DNA of 64,000 nucleotides from Microbulbifer sp. TB1203 (GTDB taxonomy: Bacteria > Pseudomonadota > Gammaproteobacteria > Pseudomonadales > Cellvibrionaceae): NCBI RefSeq assembly GCF_030997045.1, contig NZ_CP116899.1, positions 124,001-188,000 of the forward strand, written 5' to 3'. The position numbers and the translations under genes are program-made. Each line of letters starts with the position of its first letter. The stretch's first letter is position 1. The notes beneath the pieces are model-generated. The model was given only the letters and a program-made list of their open reading frames with translations, did no database searches and was not told where the DNA came from. Shown piece by piece: positions 16,295 to 25,999 of this stretch.

Positions 16295-17770
16295 TTACTG
16301 GCGAATCAACTCAAACTGCTGATTGGTACTTCCGGCGATACAGGTCCACTGGAGGATATTGGCGCCGTCTGCGCTGGAAGCACCCGACACATCCATACAG
16401 AGTTCGCTGTTGCGGTTGATGATTCGCCAGCGCCCGGTGCCGGAGCCCTGGAAGCGGAACTGCTGGTTCGATCCGCCCCAGTATTCCCACAGCATGATGT
16501 TGGCGCCGTTGCTGGTGGAGAAGGAGTCCACATCGAGGGCCATGGCCGGGGCGTTGACCGGTGAGATGCGGTGCCAGATGCCGTCCACCGGGGTGATGTT
16601 GAACTTCTGGCAGTTGTTATTGAGCCAACTCCACTGTTGCAGATTGGTGCCGCCGCTGGTGCCGCAGGAGGTCACGTCGACGGACTTGCCGCTGTGGACC
16701 GGCGCTATGCGGTAGGTGCCGTTGATGGTGCTGTTGTTGCCGCCGCCACCACCGTCACCGGAGCCGCAATTGGAACCCTTGTTGACGCCGGCGCAGGCGA
16801 TGACACGGTCTTTGACGCTGCTGGCGGAATCCAGATTGTAACCGTAGGGCGGGTCATAGGTGGTGGTAGAGGAGACGTTGGGCCCGGCGGTGACACCGTC
16901 GCCGCTCACCCAGCGCACATTGTTGAAAATATTGCCGCGCACGTCCCAGTAGCCGATTTCATTGCTGTAGAAAGACACCAGGGGGTTCTGCGAATTCTCG
17001 AACACGTTGTTCTCGATCCGCAGCAGCGCGCCCATGCGGGAATTGATGCCGGTACTTTCGATATTGTTGTAGTAGTTGTTGTAAATATGCCCGTAGCCGA
17101 AGCGGAACAGCGGCGCGCGGGAATTGATGTTTTCCCAGCGGTTGTGGTGGAAAGTGATATAGCGATTGCCGCTGTCGCTGTCGGAGGAACCGTGCAGCGA
17201 GGCCTTCCAGCTGTCGTGGAAGTAGTTGTAGGAAATGGTGATGTACTGGGCGCCCCGTTTGCTGTCGAGCAGGCCGTCGTAATAGTCCTTGTCGACATTG
17301 AGGGATGCGTAGATTTCGTTGTGGTCCACCCAGATATTATTGGCCGGTCCCTCGATACTAATGGCGTCCTTGTCTCCTATGTTCACCTGGTGAATGGTCA
17401 GGTTCTGAATGATCACGTTGCTGGCGCGCCAGATTTTGATGCCGATGCCATTCAAACGGCCGCGGCTGCCGACGCCGATGATCGATACATCAGAGGTATC
17501 TTTCACGTTGATCTTGTTGTCGGAGGAATTGCCCGGCGTGATGGTGCCGTCGACGTAAATGGTGATGGGCCCGGAGGCATTGTCGATGGCGTTCTGCAGA
17601 GCGGTGCCGTTGTTCACGGTCACCGAGCTACCGCCGGCGCCACCGGTGGTGCCGCCGTTGAGGTTGGCAAAGCCTTCGGGCTGGGCCAGTGCGCCGAAGG
17701 GCAGGGTGAATAAAAGCACGACCAGGGCAAACAGCCTGTGCAATGCGGTTTTGTGAAATTGAATTTTCAT
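16295..17770 (-). CDS. Secreted pectate lyase (PL1) with C-terminal ricin-type CBM13
   Basis: An N-terminal signal peptide ends near FGALAQP. The PL1 beta-helix follows: ITIYVDGTI, NIWVDHNEIYASL (calcium-binding vWiDH motif), GLLDSKRGAQYITISYNYFH and SRAPLFRFG (RxPxxRxG, with the catalytic arginine). After a Gly/Ser linker (GSGDGGGGGNNS, near residue 345) comes a ricin-type lectin domain with repeated QxW-like motifs (LQQWSWL, NQQFRFQG, NQQFELI). The enzyme should cleave polygalacturonate by beta-elimination outside the cell or in the periplasm. It is monocistronic, and no other pectin genes are in the window. Confidence 0.94.
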   Translation of the reverse strand: MKIQFHKTALHRLFALVVLLFTLPFGALAQPEGFANLNGGTTGGAGGSSVTVNNGTALQNAIDNASGPITIYVDGTITPGNSSDNKINVKDTSDVSIIGVGSRGRLNGIGIKIWRASNVIIQNLTIHQVNIGDKDAISIEGPANNIWVDHNEIYASLNVDKDYYDGLLDSKRGAQYITISYNYFHDSWKASLHGSSDSDSGNRYITFHHNRWENINSRAPLFRFGYGHIYNNYYNNIESTGINSRMGALLRIENNVFENSQNPLVSFYSNEIGYWDVRGNIFNNVRWVSGDGVTAGPNVSSTTTYDPPYGYNLDSASSVKDRVIACAGVNKGSNCGSGDGGGGGNNSTINGTYRIAPVHSGKSVDVTSCGTSGGTNLQQWSWLNNNCQKFNITPVDGIWHRISPVNAPAMALDVDSFSTSNGANIMLWEYWGGSNQQFRFQGSGTGRWRIINRNSELCMDVSGASSADGANILQWTCIAGSTNQQFELIRQ

Positions 17771-18521
17771 CGCTGATTCTCTCGTCCTTAATTGTTGGTA
17801 TCACTTCAAGTGAAAAGAGCCGGTCCCTGGCGAGCAGCGCCTGGATTGCAGGTGCTCTGGGTGCCGCGCGAAATCCAAATTGAATTTCTCACCTGGATAA
17901 CGAATCACTGAATCGTGTCTGCTGGCACTTCGGGTTCAGCTCGCGTTTTCGGGCAATGGGTACGGCAGCATTGCCTGACCAATATGACTTGGATGTCATA
18001 TGGTATGGCGATACTTGCACGGGCATTCTGGTTGCGCAACCGGGAATGGCTTTACCAATTGGTGCTTACAGGCTGGTACGGATATAAAGTTTTGATAGTT
18101 ATCTTGTTGAAATAAAAACTTTTTAATTATTAGTGTGGCGCTCAGTGCGTCGGGAAAGATGGGTTTTGCTGACGCAGAAGTAAACCCGAGTTTGTGCCTC
18201 GTTTCGAGTAGTGTCATACCAATATGGCGCTCCTGATCCGGCCAGGTCCCTTCGCAGCGGCTACCGGACAGGTTGAGAGTGAGTCCAGCCGGCCGCCCAG
18301 GGGCATCGCGCCCGCCCCTGATCCCGGCGTCTCCCGCGCGGCGCGCAGCATCGGACCATCCATCCGAATATCCTCCCCGGCAGGTGCGGGGTCTTCGAGT
18401 GCCGGGCGCAGGAAACTACGTCAATTGACGCATACCCATTCTTACCTGTTCTTGTTTACATCTGCCGCAACGATTTTGATCCTGTTTGCCTGGGTGTATT
18501 CGCAGTGTGTGACCGATTTTC
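17771..18521. other. Long non-coding gap between the pectate lyase and ureD genes
   Basis: About 750 bases lie between divergent genes. It contains an AT-richer patch near 18080-18130. Short open frames occur, but none has a ribosome binding site or recognisable protein, so I see only promoter space for both flanking genes. Confidence 0.5.
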
Positions 18522-19448
18522 ATGAACCAGCTCGCGCTTGCAAAAAGGCCGGAACTTCCGCCCGCTGTGGACAATCGCTGGTACGCGGGGCTGGATCTCA
18601 GGTTCCAGGAATCCGGTGGCCGCTGTCGGCTCGCGCACAGCCGCCATCGCGGCCCGCTGTATGTGCAGAAGCCGTTTTACCCCGAGGGTCGCGACCTGGC
18701 ACATGTCTACCTGCTGCACCCGCCGGGGGGGCTGGTTTCCGGGGACCAGTTGGATATCCGGGTGGAGGCGGAAACCGGTGCGCGGGCATTGGTGACCACC
18801 ACCGGCGCGGGGCGTGTGTACCGGGCCCGCGGCGACGGATTGAAGCAGTGCCAGGAGGTCCGCTTGCGGCTCGCGGCGGGCAGCTCGCTGGAATGGCTGC
18901 CGCTGGAAAATATTGTCTATCCGGGTGCCGATGCGCGCCTGGACATGCTGGTGGAACTCGCGGAGGGAAGTCGCTTTGCCTGCTGGGAGATCACGTCGTT
19001 GGGTTTGCCGGCCTGCGGGGAGACTTTCAGTGCCGGTGCGCTGTCGCAGCGGCTGGAAATCCGCCGCGACGGGCTGCCGTTGTTTGTGGAGCGCCTCGAC
19101 CTGAACGGCATCCTTGACCAGAACGGCGCTCTTGACCAGAACGGCTCAGGGGCGGACCTGCTATCGGCGGCGGCCGGATTGCGCGGCTTTCCCGTCACCG
19201 GCCTGTTAGTAATGGGCCCCTTCGCCCAGGTGCCGGACGAATCTGTGCTGGCGCAGTGCCGCACCCTTCTGCGGGAAAGCGCAGCGGATTGTCTGGCGGC
19301 GATCACAGTGGTGGGGGAATTCCAGGTGGTGCGCTGCCTCGGCCGCTGCGCCTTTGCGATGCGGCAGCTGTTGGCGCGGATCTGGGCGCTGTTGCGGCCC
19401 CCGTTGCTGGGGCGCGACGCCTGCCCGCCGCGTATCTGGTCGACCTGA
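18522..19448 (+). CDS. ureD: Urease accessory protein UreD
   Basis: UreD (UreH) binds apo-urease and provides the platform for UreF and UreG during nickel-site assembly. The conserved blocks RHRGPLYVQKPFYPEG, VYLLHPPGGLVSGDQL, TTTGAGRVYRA and LEWLPLENIVYPGA are all present. Length 308 aa is slightly above average, with a local duplication (LDQNGALDQNGSG) near residue 195-210. It is the first gene of the urease cluster, 27 bp ahead of ureA. Urease clusters commonly begin with ureD in this group. Confidence 0.95.
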   Translation: MNQLALAKRPELPPAVDNRWYAGLDLRFQESGGRCRLAHSRHRGPLYVQKPFYPEGRDLAHVYLLHPPGGLVSGDQLDIRVEAETGARALVTTTGAGRVYRARGDGLKQCQEVRLRLAAGSSLEWLPLENIVYPGADARLDMLVELAEGSRFACWEITSLGLPACGETFSAGALSQRLEIRRDGLPLFVERLDLNGILDQNGALDQNGSGADLLSAAAGLRGFPVTGLLVMGPFAQVPDESVLAQCRTLLRESAADCLAAITVVGEFQVVRCLGRCAFAMRQLLARIWALLRPPLLGRDACPPRIWST

Positions 19449-19475
19449 ACCTGTCGGTTATTTGTTGGGGAAATT

Positions 19476-19778
19476 ATGGAATTACTGCCGAGAGAGAAAG
19501 ACAAGCTGCTGGTATTTACCGCGGCGCTGTTGGCTGAGCGCCGCCTCGCGCGCGGGCTCAAATTGAATTATCCGGAAGCGGTGGCGCTGATCACCATGGA
19601 AATTATCGAGGGCGCCCGCGACGGCAAAACGGTGGCGGAACTGATGAGTTACGGCCGGGAAATCCTGCGCGCAGACCAGGTCATGGACGGCGTCAGTGAG
19701 CTGATTCACGAGGTACAGGTGGAAGCCACATTCCGCGACGGCACCAAGCTCGTCACAGTGCACAACCCGATTACCTGA
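19476..19778 (+). CDS. ureA: Urease gamma subunit
   Basis: The 100-aa protein is full length and begins MELLPREKDKLLVFTAALLAERRLARGLKLNYPEAVALIT, almost the family consensus. It ends with DGTKLVTVHNPI, the usual gamma-subunit tail. UreA is one of three structural subunits of the cytoplasmic nickel enzyme that hydrolyses urea to ammonia and carbamate. GGGGAAATT upstream gives a modest ribosome binding site. It is followed by ureB after 23 bp. Confidence 0.97.
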   Translation: MELLPREKDKLLVFTAALLAERRLARGLKLNYPEAVALITMEIIEGARDGKTVAELMSYGREILRADQVMDGVSELIHEVQVEATFRDGTKLVTVHNPIT

Positions 19779-19801
19779 CCCGATTACCTGAGGAGACGCC
19801 C

Positions 19802-20130
19802 GTGATTCCAGGGGAAATACAAGTCGCCGACGGCGACATCGAACTCAATCCGGGGCGCGCGACCGTGACCCTGAGAGTGGAAAACACCGGCGACCGCCCG
19901 GTGCAGGTGGGCTCCCACTACCACTTCTACGAGGTGAATCCGGCGCTCAGGTTCGAGCGGGAAAAAGCCCGTGGTTTCCGCCTGAATATCGCCTCCGGCA
20001 CGGCGGTGCGTTTCGAACCGGGGCAGGGGCGCGAGGTGGAATTGGTCGCCTACGCCGGCGCGCGCCGGGTCTACGGCTTCCGCGCCGAAGTCATGGGGCC
20101 GTTGGATGAAAATGCGGAGGTACAGCCGTC

Positions 20131-20134
<4 letters not shown>
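19802..20134 (+). CDS. ureB: Urease beta subunit
   Basis: The 110-aa protein begins with a GTG start (IPGEIQVADGDIELNPGR), preceded by GAGGAGA. Family blocks VENTGDRPVQVGSHYHFYEVN and RLNIASGTAVRFEPGQGREV are intact, ending YGFRAEVMGPLD. UreB packs with UreA and UreC in the urease trimer. The stop overlaps the ureC GTG start within GTGA, so the two are translationally coupled. Confidence 0.97.
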
Positions 20135-21846
<1,712 letters not shown>

Positions 21847-21906
21847 TGTGGTAGAGGTAACTACTCACCCACAGGGAACCCGAATTAACTTTAAAGGAAC
21901 CACTTT

Positions 21907-21992
21907 GTAGGAGCGGGGGGGCGGCCATCCGCCCATGCCCGCGATCGGCCTCTGTTCCCGGGCATGGGCGGATGGCCCCCCCGCTCCTACAG
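21907..21992. repeat. Palindromic GTAGGAGC-type element within the urease cluster
   Basis: TGTAGGAGCGGGGGGGCGGC and its near-complement at the far end form long arms, with CATGCCCGCGATCGG inside. Its position between ureC and ureE suggests attenuation or mRNA end protection within the operon. Confidence 0.75.
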
Positions 21993-22037
21993 GGCGCGAG
22001 TATTTACTTGCAGAGAATTACCAGAGAGATGAACACC

Positions 22038-22481
22038 ATGCTGGAAATTTACCAACGCCTCGACACGCAAACGCCCCCAACCATCGACGCGCGCGTGGTG
22101 CTGGATCACCTGCAGCGCGACAAGGGCCGGCTGCGGGCGCAGTCGAGCGAGGGGCAGGAAGTGCGGATATTCCTCGAGCGGGGTAAGCCGCTACAGGTGG
22201 GCGAGGTACTGCGCAGCGCCTGCGGCAGGCACGTCCTGGTGGAGGGAGCGAAAGAGGCGGTGACCACCGCCCGCAGCGACGACTGGCTGACCTTCAGCCG
22301 CGCCTGCTACCACCTGGGTAACCGCCACGTGAAACTGCAGGTGGGCGAGCGCTGGCTGCGCATCAAGCCGGATCATGTGCTCGAGGAAATGCTCGCGCTG
22401 TTGGGGCTCAGCCTGACCCGCGAAGAAGATGTTTTTGTCCCGGAGTCCGGCGCCTACAGTCATGGCCATCACCACCACTGA
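22038..22481 (+). CDS. ureE: Urease accessory protein UreE (nickel chaperone)
   Basis: UreE delivers Ni2+ to UreG and urease. The protein starts MLEIYQRLDTQTPPTID and contains the C-terminal metal-binding half (FSRACYHLGNRHVKLQV, LRIKPDHVLEEML), whose conserved His is in HLGNRH. It ends in a short His-rich tail, HGHHHH, which can bind extra nickel. The ATG at 22038 lies nine bases after AGAGAG; another in-frame ATG at 22029 is possible. It overlaps ureF by 20 bp. Confidence 0.94.
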   Translation: MLEIYQRLDTQTPPTIDARVVLDHLQRDKGRLRAQSSEGQEVRIFLERGKPLQVGEVLRSACGRHVLVEGAKEAVTTARSDDWLTFSRACYHLGNRHVKLQVGERWLRIKPDHVLEEMLALLGLSLTREEDVFVPESGAYSHGHHHH

Positions 22482-23136
22482 CGCGAGCCTGTTGCGGCTG
22501 CTGCAGCTCTCCAGTGCCAGTTTGCCGGTGGGAGGCTACGCCTTCTCCCAGGGGCTGGAATACGCTGTCGATGCCGGCTGGGTGCGCAGCGCGGAGGAAA
22601 CCCGCGAATGGCTGGAACTGCAGTTGCGACACGGCCTGGCGCACGTGGACTGCCCGCTGTTGCTGCGCTGCTACGAGGCGCTGGAAGAGGGGGCGATGGA
22701 CAGGCTGCGCTACTGGAACCGCTACGCGCTGGCGTGCCGGGAAACCCGGGAACTGCTGCTGACCGATACCGCTACCGGCAACGCCCTGATGCGCCTGCTG
22801 GCGCAGCTGGAAGTTCCCGATCCGCTGGCGGAGACGGAGGTAAGTTTCGTTACCGCGTTTGCGCTGGCTGCCCGCCACTGGCAGATCGACAAAAATGCGG
22901 CGCTGGCTGGTCTGGTGTGGTCCTGGCTGGAAAACCAGGTCGCCGCGGCTACCAAGCTGGTCCCGCTGGGCCAGACTCAGGCCCAAAGGCTGCTGGGTGA
23001 AATACAGCTGCAGGTGCCCGCTGCGATCGAATGCGCGCGTAGTCTGGATGACAGCGAACTGGGCAGTGGACTGCCGGCACTGGCCATCGCCAGTGCGCGA
23101 CACGAACACATGTACACCCGGTTGTTTCGATCCTGA
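22462..23136 (+). CDS. ureF: Urease accessory protein UreF
   Basis: UreF bridges UreD and UreG in the urease activation complex. Family blocks are LLQLSSASLPVGGYAFSQGLE, RETRELLLTDTATG and AAATKLVPLGQTQAQRLL. The start MAITTTDASLLRLL at 22462 is preferred over an upstream in-frame ATG at 22429 that lies within the ureE His tail region. Predicted mainly alpha-helical, 224 aa, as is normal. A CCCTCTCCC-type element follows. Confidence 0.95.
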   Translation: MAITTTDASLLRLLQLSSASLPVGGYAFSQGLEYAVDAGWVRSAEETREWLELQLRHGLAHVDCPLLLRCYEALEEGAMDRLRYWNRYALACRETRELLLTDTATGNALMRLLAQLEVPDPLAETEVSFVTAFALAARHWQIDKNAALAGLVWSWLENQVAAATKLVPLGQTQAQRLLGEIQLQVPAAIECARSLDDSELGSGLPALAIASARHEHMYTRLFRS

Positions 23137-23157
23137 TCGGACTACTTGCTCCAACAG

Positions 23158-23232
23158 TCCCCTCTCCCCCTTTGGGGGAGAGGGTTAGGGAGAGGGGGCG
23201 CCTGATCAAAGCCCCCTCCCCCGGGGGAGAGT
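23158..23232. repeat. CCCTCTCCC-type palindromic element
   Basis: CCCCTCTCCCCC and GGGGGAGAGGG form a hairpin, followed by a second CCCCCTCCCCCGGGGGAGAG hairpin. It resembles the element after pldA and separates ureF from ureG. Confidence 0.65.
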
Positions 23233-23267
23233 AGTTATGATCGATAAAGAAATATTGTGGAGGAAGT

Positions 23268-23906
23268 ATGAATCAGGCCAACAGGCAAACCCTGCGGGTC
23301 GGCGTCGGCGGACCGGTGGGCTCGGGTAAGACCGCGCTGCTGCGGGAGCTATGCCGGGCCCTGCGCGACCACTACGACATCGCCGTGGTGACCAACGATA
23401 TCTATACCCAGGAGGATGCCCAGTTTCTCACCCGTCACCAAGCGCTCAGCGCCGACCGCATTATCGGCGTGGAAACCGGGGGCTGTCCGCACACGGCGAT
23501 CCGCGAGGACGCATCCATGAACCTGGCGGCCATCGACGAGTTGGTGGCCCGTCACGGCAATCTGGATGTGGTGTTCGTGGAGAGCGGTGGCGACAACCTG
23601 AGCGCAACCTTCAGCCCGGAACTGTCTGACCTCACCATTTACGTCATCGACGTATCCGCCGGTGACAAGATCCCGCGCAAGGGTGGGCCGGGTATTACCC
23701 GTTCCGATCTGCTGATTATCAACAAGACTGACCTGGCGCCACTGGTAGAAGCCTCACTGGAAGTCATGGACCGGGACGCGAAGAAAATGCGCGGCGAACG
23801 GCCCTTCGTATTCTCGAATCTCAAGGCGGGAGAGGGGTTGCGGGACATTATCCAGTTTATTGTCCGCGAGGGCATGCTGGACGATAAACCGGCAATGACG
23901 GCTTAG
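23268..23906 (+). CDS. ureG: Urease accessory GTPase UreG
   Basis: UreG is a SIMIBI GTPase that couples GTP hydrolysis to nickel insertion. The P-loop is GGPVGSGKTALL, the metal-binding CPH motif is in GVETGGCPHTAIRED, and the G-motifs VVFVESGGDNLSATFSPEL and INKTDLAPLV are intact. Length 212 aa is standard. GGAGGAAGT precedes the ATG. It is the last recognised urease gene; a small His-rich membrane protein follows after 35 bp. Confidence 0.97.
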   Translation: MNQANRQTLRVGVGGPVGSGKTALLRELCRALRDHYDIAVVTNDIYTQEDAQFLTRHQALSADRIIGVETGGCPHTAIREDASMNLAAIDELVARHGNLDVVFVESGGDNLSATFSPELSDLTIYVIDVSAGDKIPRKGGPGITRSDLLIINKTDLAPLVEASLEVMDRDAKKMRGERPFVFSNLKAGEGLRDIIQFIVREGMLDDKPAMTA

Positions 23907-23941
23907 ATTCCTTTTCAACAACTCCGGCAGAGAGATCGACA

Positions 23942-24145
23942 ATGACCAACAAGCATATTTTTTCCGCACTATTAGCGCTGTTTTCCGCAGGCTTTTGTGT
24001 ATTCGGTTGGGCACACGAAGGCCATGCTCCCCCCGGCCTCATACATGAATTGCATCATCTGGTGTGGTTGCTGATGGCGCTGGCGATGGCGGCCGGTGCC
24101 GTGTTGATTTTCCGGCACCGGCAGCGTAAAAGAGATCGTGATTAG
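23942..24145 (+). CDS. Small His-rich membrane protein after ureG
   Basis: This 67-aa protein has an N-terminal signal-like helix (ALLALFSAGFCVFGWA), a short histidine-rich segment HEGHAPPGLIHELHHL, a second hydrophobic helix (VWLLMALAMAAGAVLIF) and a basic tail. I do not recognise a named family. Position directly after ureG and the HEGH/HELHH cluster suggest a role in nickel or other metal handling in the periplasm. That is inference; the HupE/UreJ nickel permease that often ends urease operons is much larger, so this is not that protein. Expression is likely from the urease transcript. Confidence 0.75.
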   Translation: MTNKHIFSALLALFSAGFCVFGWAHEGHAPPGLIHELHHLVWLLMALAMAAGAVLIFRHRQRKRDRD

Positions 24146-24162
24146 CAATAGCGTTGTCTTCA

Positions 24163-24271
24163 CCATAGCGTGAGATCAGGGGGCAGAGCACCTTTGCGTA
24201 TCATGGGAGCGTAGCGACCGCATAAAGGTGCTCATAGTAAACTGTCCGTCAGGTGGAGCACCTTGTTAGCT
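24163..24271 (-). other. attC-like site A
   Basis: On the minus strand AGCTAAC (24265-24271) overlaps the stop of the adjacent gene. The site then runs through complementary arms GAGCACCTTTATGCGG and CGCAAAGGTGCTC to a degenerate core GCTATGG. It shares the inner block GGTCGCTACGCTCCCAT with sites B and E. Confidence 0.6.
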
Positions 24272-24536
24272 AAACTTCTTCAAATTCAGTTCCGTTACCA
24301 GATTTTGGTTCTGAACTTAACTCCGTATTATCAGCAAAAGGCCATTTAATTGAAATTTGCTGAATAAAACTCCCTGCATCGCAGAAAGCAACTACATCGC
24401 CCTCTATATTTTTTTCCCATGAAGATCCGTTCCAATTTGCAAAATCATAACACCCCGCAGCTGGCCCCATTCGAACAGCAATAAAATATAAGCCTTCTAA
24501 CGAAGGAACCCCTTCTTTCCACTCAATTTCTTGCAT
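24270..24536 (-). CDS. Hypothetical cassette protein, 88 aa
   Basis: The family is not recognised. The protein begins MQEIEWKEGVPSLEGLYFIA and contains two WNGSSWEKN-like aromatic segments, suggesting a small globular beta-rich fold. There is no signal peptide or membrane span. It starts 9 bp after the toxin stop upstream and ends right at the attC site, so it shares the cassette and probably the promoter of the YafO pair. It might be a third component of that module. Confidence 0.65.
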   Translation of the reverse strand: MQEIEWKEGVPSLEGLYFIAVRMGPAAGCYDFANWNGSSWEKNIEGDVVAFCDAGSFIQQISIKWPFADNTELSSEPKSGNGTEFEEV

Positions 24537-24545
24537 AAAACCCTC

Positions 24546-24941
24546 TTAAAATTTTGACCTAAACCTTTCCGCGTCTTCTGCCAAACTTAGAAGATACATT
24601 GGATTACTTTTGTATGTTTCATGAGCTTCCACCAAAAATCCCAATAAGCAATAGTAGTTGATATGCATAAACCCCTTACAATATATCAGCGCAGTATCGC
24701 TCGTTTTATAAAAATCCAACTTTTGAATATGCCATTTTCTCGATGTTTTATCCTTAACATGAATATGATGCATATCTGCCTGAGCGACTGAAGCCGGAAA
24801 TTCATATGGGACATCTCTACCAAATATTTCCGGTTTTATCCCCTCAATTTTGTACTTTTTGAAATCACGGATAAGCGTTGAAAGCCTATCCGTTTCGCAT
24901 GTTTCCCTGAGAAGAGGACTTACGAATACCTTAACCTCCAT
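24546..24941 (-). CDS. yafO: YafO-family toxin
   Basis: YafO toxins are ribosome-dependent mRNA interferases that cleave downstream of start codons. This 131-aa protein shares the family's ordered blocks: KVFVSPLLRETC, LIRDFKKYKIEGIKPEIFGRD (compare E. coli YafO DFISYKRDGVLPDIFGRD), HHIHVKD, TALIYCKG and AEDAERFRSKF at the end. The gene lies 6 bp after a short upstream partner gene, the antitoxin-first order expected of a type II module. It is part of the cassette array. Identification is by sequence recall, not by search. Confidence 0.82.
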   Translation of the reverse strand: MEVKVFVSPLLRETCETDRLSTLIRDFKKYKIEGIKPEIFGRDVPYEFPASVAQADMHHIHVKDKTSRKWHIQKLDFYKTSDTALIYCKGFMHINYYCLLGFLVEAHETYKSNPMYLLSLAEDAERFRSKF

Positions 24942-24947
24942 TAAGAC

Positions 24948-25118
24948 TTACTCCATTTCAATAAATTTAGTAGGCTTCTCAGTTTCGGTTTCCTGCAAAA
25001 CTTTTTTCTCTGCACGTTTCGCAGATTCAATAATTTCTGCTTTAGTGATGCGCCTACTCTTATCAACAGAAGCAAGTTTTTCCTTCTGAATAATTACAGG
25101 TTTGTTTGACTCATTCAT
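24948..25118 (-). CDS. Probable antitoxin partner of YafO, 56 aa
   Basis: The protein is small, charged and lysine/glutamate-rich, starts MNESNKPVIIQKEKLASVDK and ends ETEKPTKFIEME. The start is supported by AGGAGAT upstream. It does not look like YafN (about 97 aa, Phd/YefM type), so if it is the antitoxin it represents a different neutralising partner. The central helix RRITKAEIIESAKRAEKKVL could bind DNA or toxin. Position directly upstream of the toxin with 6-bp spacing supports the role. Confidence 0.65.
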   Translation of the reverse strand: MNESNKPVIIQKEKLASVDKSRRITKAEIIESAKRAEKKVLQETETEKPTKFIEME

Positions 25119-25333
25119 AAGATTATATCTCCTCTGGTTCTTATAGCTAACGAGGCTGTAGGAAAAGTAAGGCTTGATCCCATGCCCTTCAGAAATAAAC
25201 CTGAAAGTACAGCAGTTATTACTGTTTTCCATTTTTTATCGCTCTTCTCATCATTAATTTCAGCTCCGCATTCTGGGTAGAACTTTTCATTATTTTGAAT
25301 ATTTTTCTTACATTTAGTGTACAACGTATACAA
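25115..25333 (-). pseudogene. Decayed zinc-ribbon cassette gene
   Basis: The start MYTLYTKCKKNIQNNEKFYP resembles the usual zinc-ribbon opening (CTKCGKNIPDNAKFCPECGAEI). Only two of four cysteines remain: the expected CxxC becomes YTKC and CPEC becomes YPEC. A hydrophobic segment WKTVITAVLSGLFLKG follows. The frame then runs into an IS-end relic and across the next cassette core, so the C-terminus is foreign. It begins 22 bp after attC site B. Confidence 0.55.
25152..25168 (-). mobile_element. Relic of an IS1182-type terminal repeat
   Basis: On the minus strand ACTTTTCCTACAGCCTC matches the IS1182 end AGTTTTTCTACAGCCTC (38244-38260) at 15 of 17 positions. It is likewise followed directly by a GTT core (GTTAGCT, 25145-25151). 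This suggests a second insertion at an attC core, later deleted. Confidence 0.5.
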
Positions 25334-25354
25334 ATTCTCATCTTTCTATTAGGG

Positions 25355-25472
25355 GCACAACATTGAGATCAGGGGTAGGCCGTAATGTGTGCCTTTTGCG
25401 CGACAATGGGAGCGCTGCGACCCGCGAAAAAGGTGCATATTGTGGCCTGTACCCTGGGTCGACTGGTTATGC
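25355..25472 (-). other. attC-like site B
   Basis: The minus strand reads GCATAAC (25466-25472), then arms CAGGGTACAGGCC and GGCCTACCCCTG, and ends at GTTGTGC (25355-25361). The central block GCGCTCCCATTGTCGCGC is shared with sites A and E. It lies 4 bp after the stop of the gene at 25477. Confidence 0.68.
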
Positions 25473-25476
25473 CAAC

Positions 25477-25971
25477 CTAATCGTAGATCCACCTTCTCCC
25501 ATCATTTATCGTATGTAATGACATATTCCAAGACTTGGCGAGCATATCCCTACAACTTTGCGCAAAACGAAGTACAACGCTATTAAAGTAGTTGTGATTG
25601 CATTCATCTTCAGAAATACGCTCACCACTACAATTAACTCCATGTTGCATTACAGCCATCAAATCATCACGAGGTTTGTCAGTTAAAAAATAGCGCGCAT
25701 CACCATAAATAATTTGATAAAGAGCGTAAATATCATCTTGCTTTATTTTCTCCTCAACATCAATTGCTAGCTTTGTGCTTAGCTCTGAACCTTTGGAGCA
25801 CACTTCCAACTGTTTATTCCAAAATTCGAGTTTATAGTCTTTCTCGTTAGATTCTTGAAACTGATAAATTCCCGAAAAAAATGCAATAGCGGCTCCCATA
25901 AGGGCAAAGCTCTTTATGGAAAGATCAATTAATCTGTATCTATGTTCATCCATTTTTAAGGCTCTTTGCAT
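25477..25971 (-). CDS. Hypothetical single-span membrane protein in a cassette
   Basis: The family is not recognised. Starts MQRALKMDEH (25971) or MDEHRYRLIDLS (25953) are possible. A membrane helix SFALMGAAIAFFSGIYQF follows about 20 residues in, and a charged soluble domain (KDYKLEFWNKQLEVCSKG onward) makes up the rest. It is encoded directly downstream of another membrane protein gene in the same cassette, so the two may form a complex. A short N-terminal cytoplasmic tail, one span and a helical domain recall accessory membrane effectors of defence loci, but no homology supports that. Confidence 0.62.
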   Translation of the reverse strand: MQRALKMDEHRYRLIDLSIKSFALMGAAIAFFSGIYQFQESNEKDYKLEFWNKQLEVCSKGSELSTKLAIDVEEKIKQDDIYALYQIIYGDARYFLTDKPRDDLMAVMQHGVNCSGERISEDECNHNYFNSVVLRFAQSCRDMLAKSWNMSLHTINDGRRWIYD

Positions 25972-25999
25972 AGCGTTGGCCGTCCCCTGGAACGAATTT

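Noticed and set aside
16571..17713. 380-codon plus-strand frame opposite the pectate lyase
   Set aside because: Its Val/Ala/Gly-rich repetitive sequence is the mirror of the real lyase; no family match or ribosome binding site.
17915..18115. 66-codon plus-strand frame before ureD
   Set aside because: There is no ribosome binding site and no family, and the composition is that of non-coding DNA.
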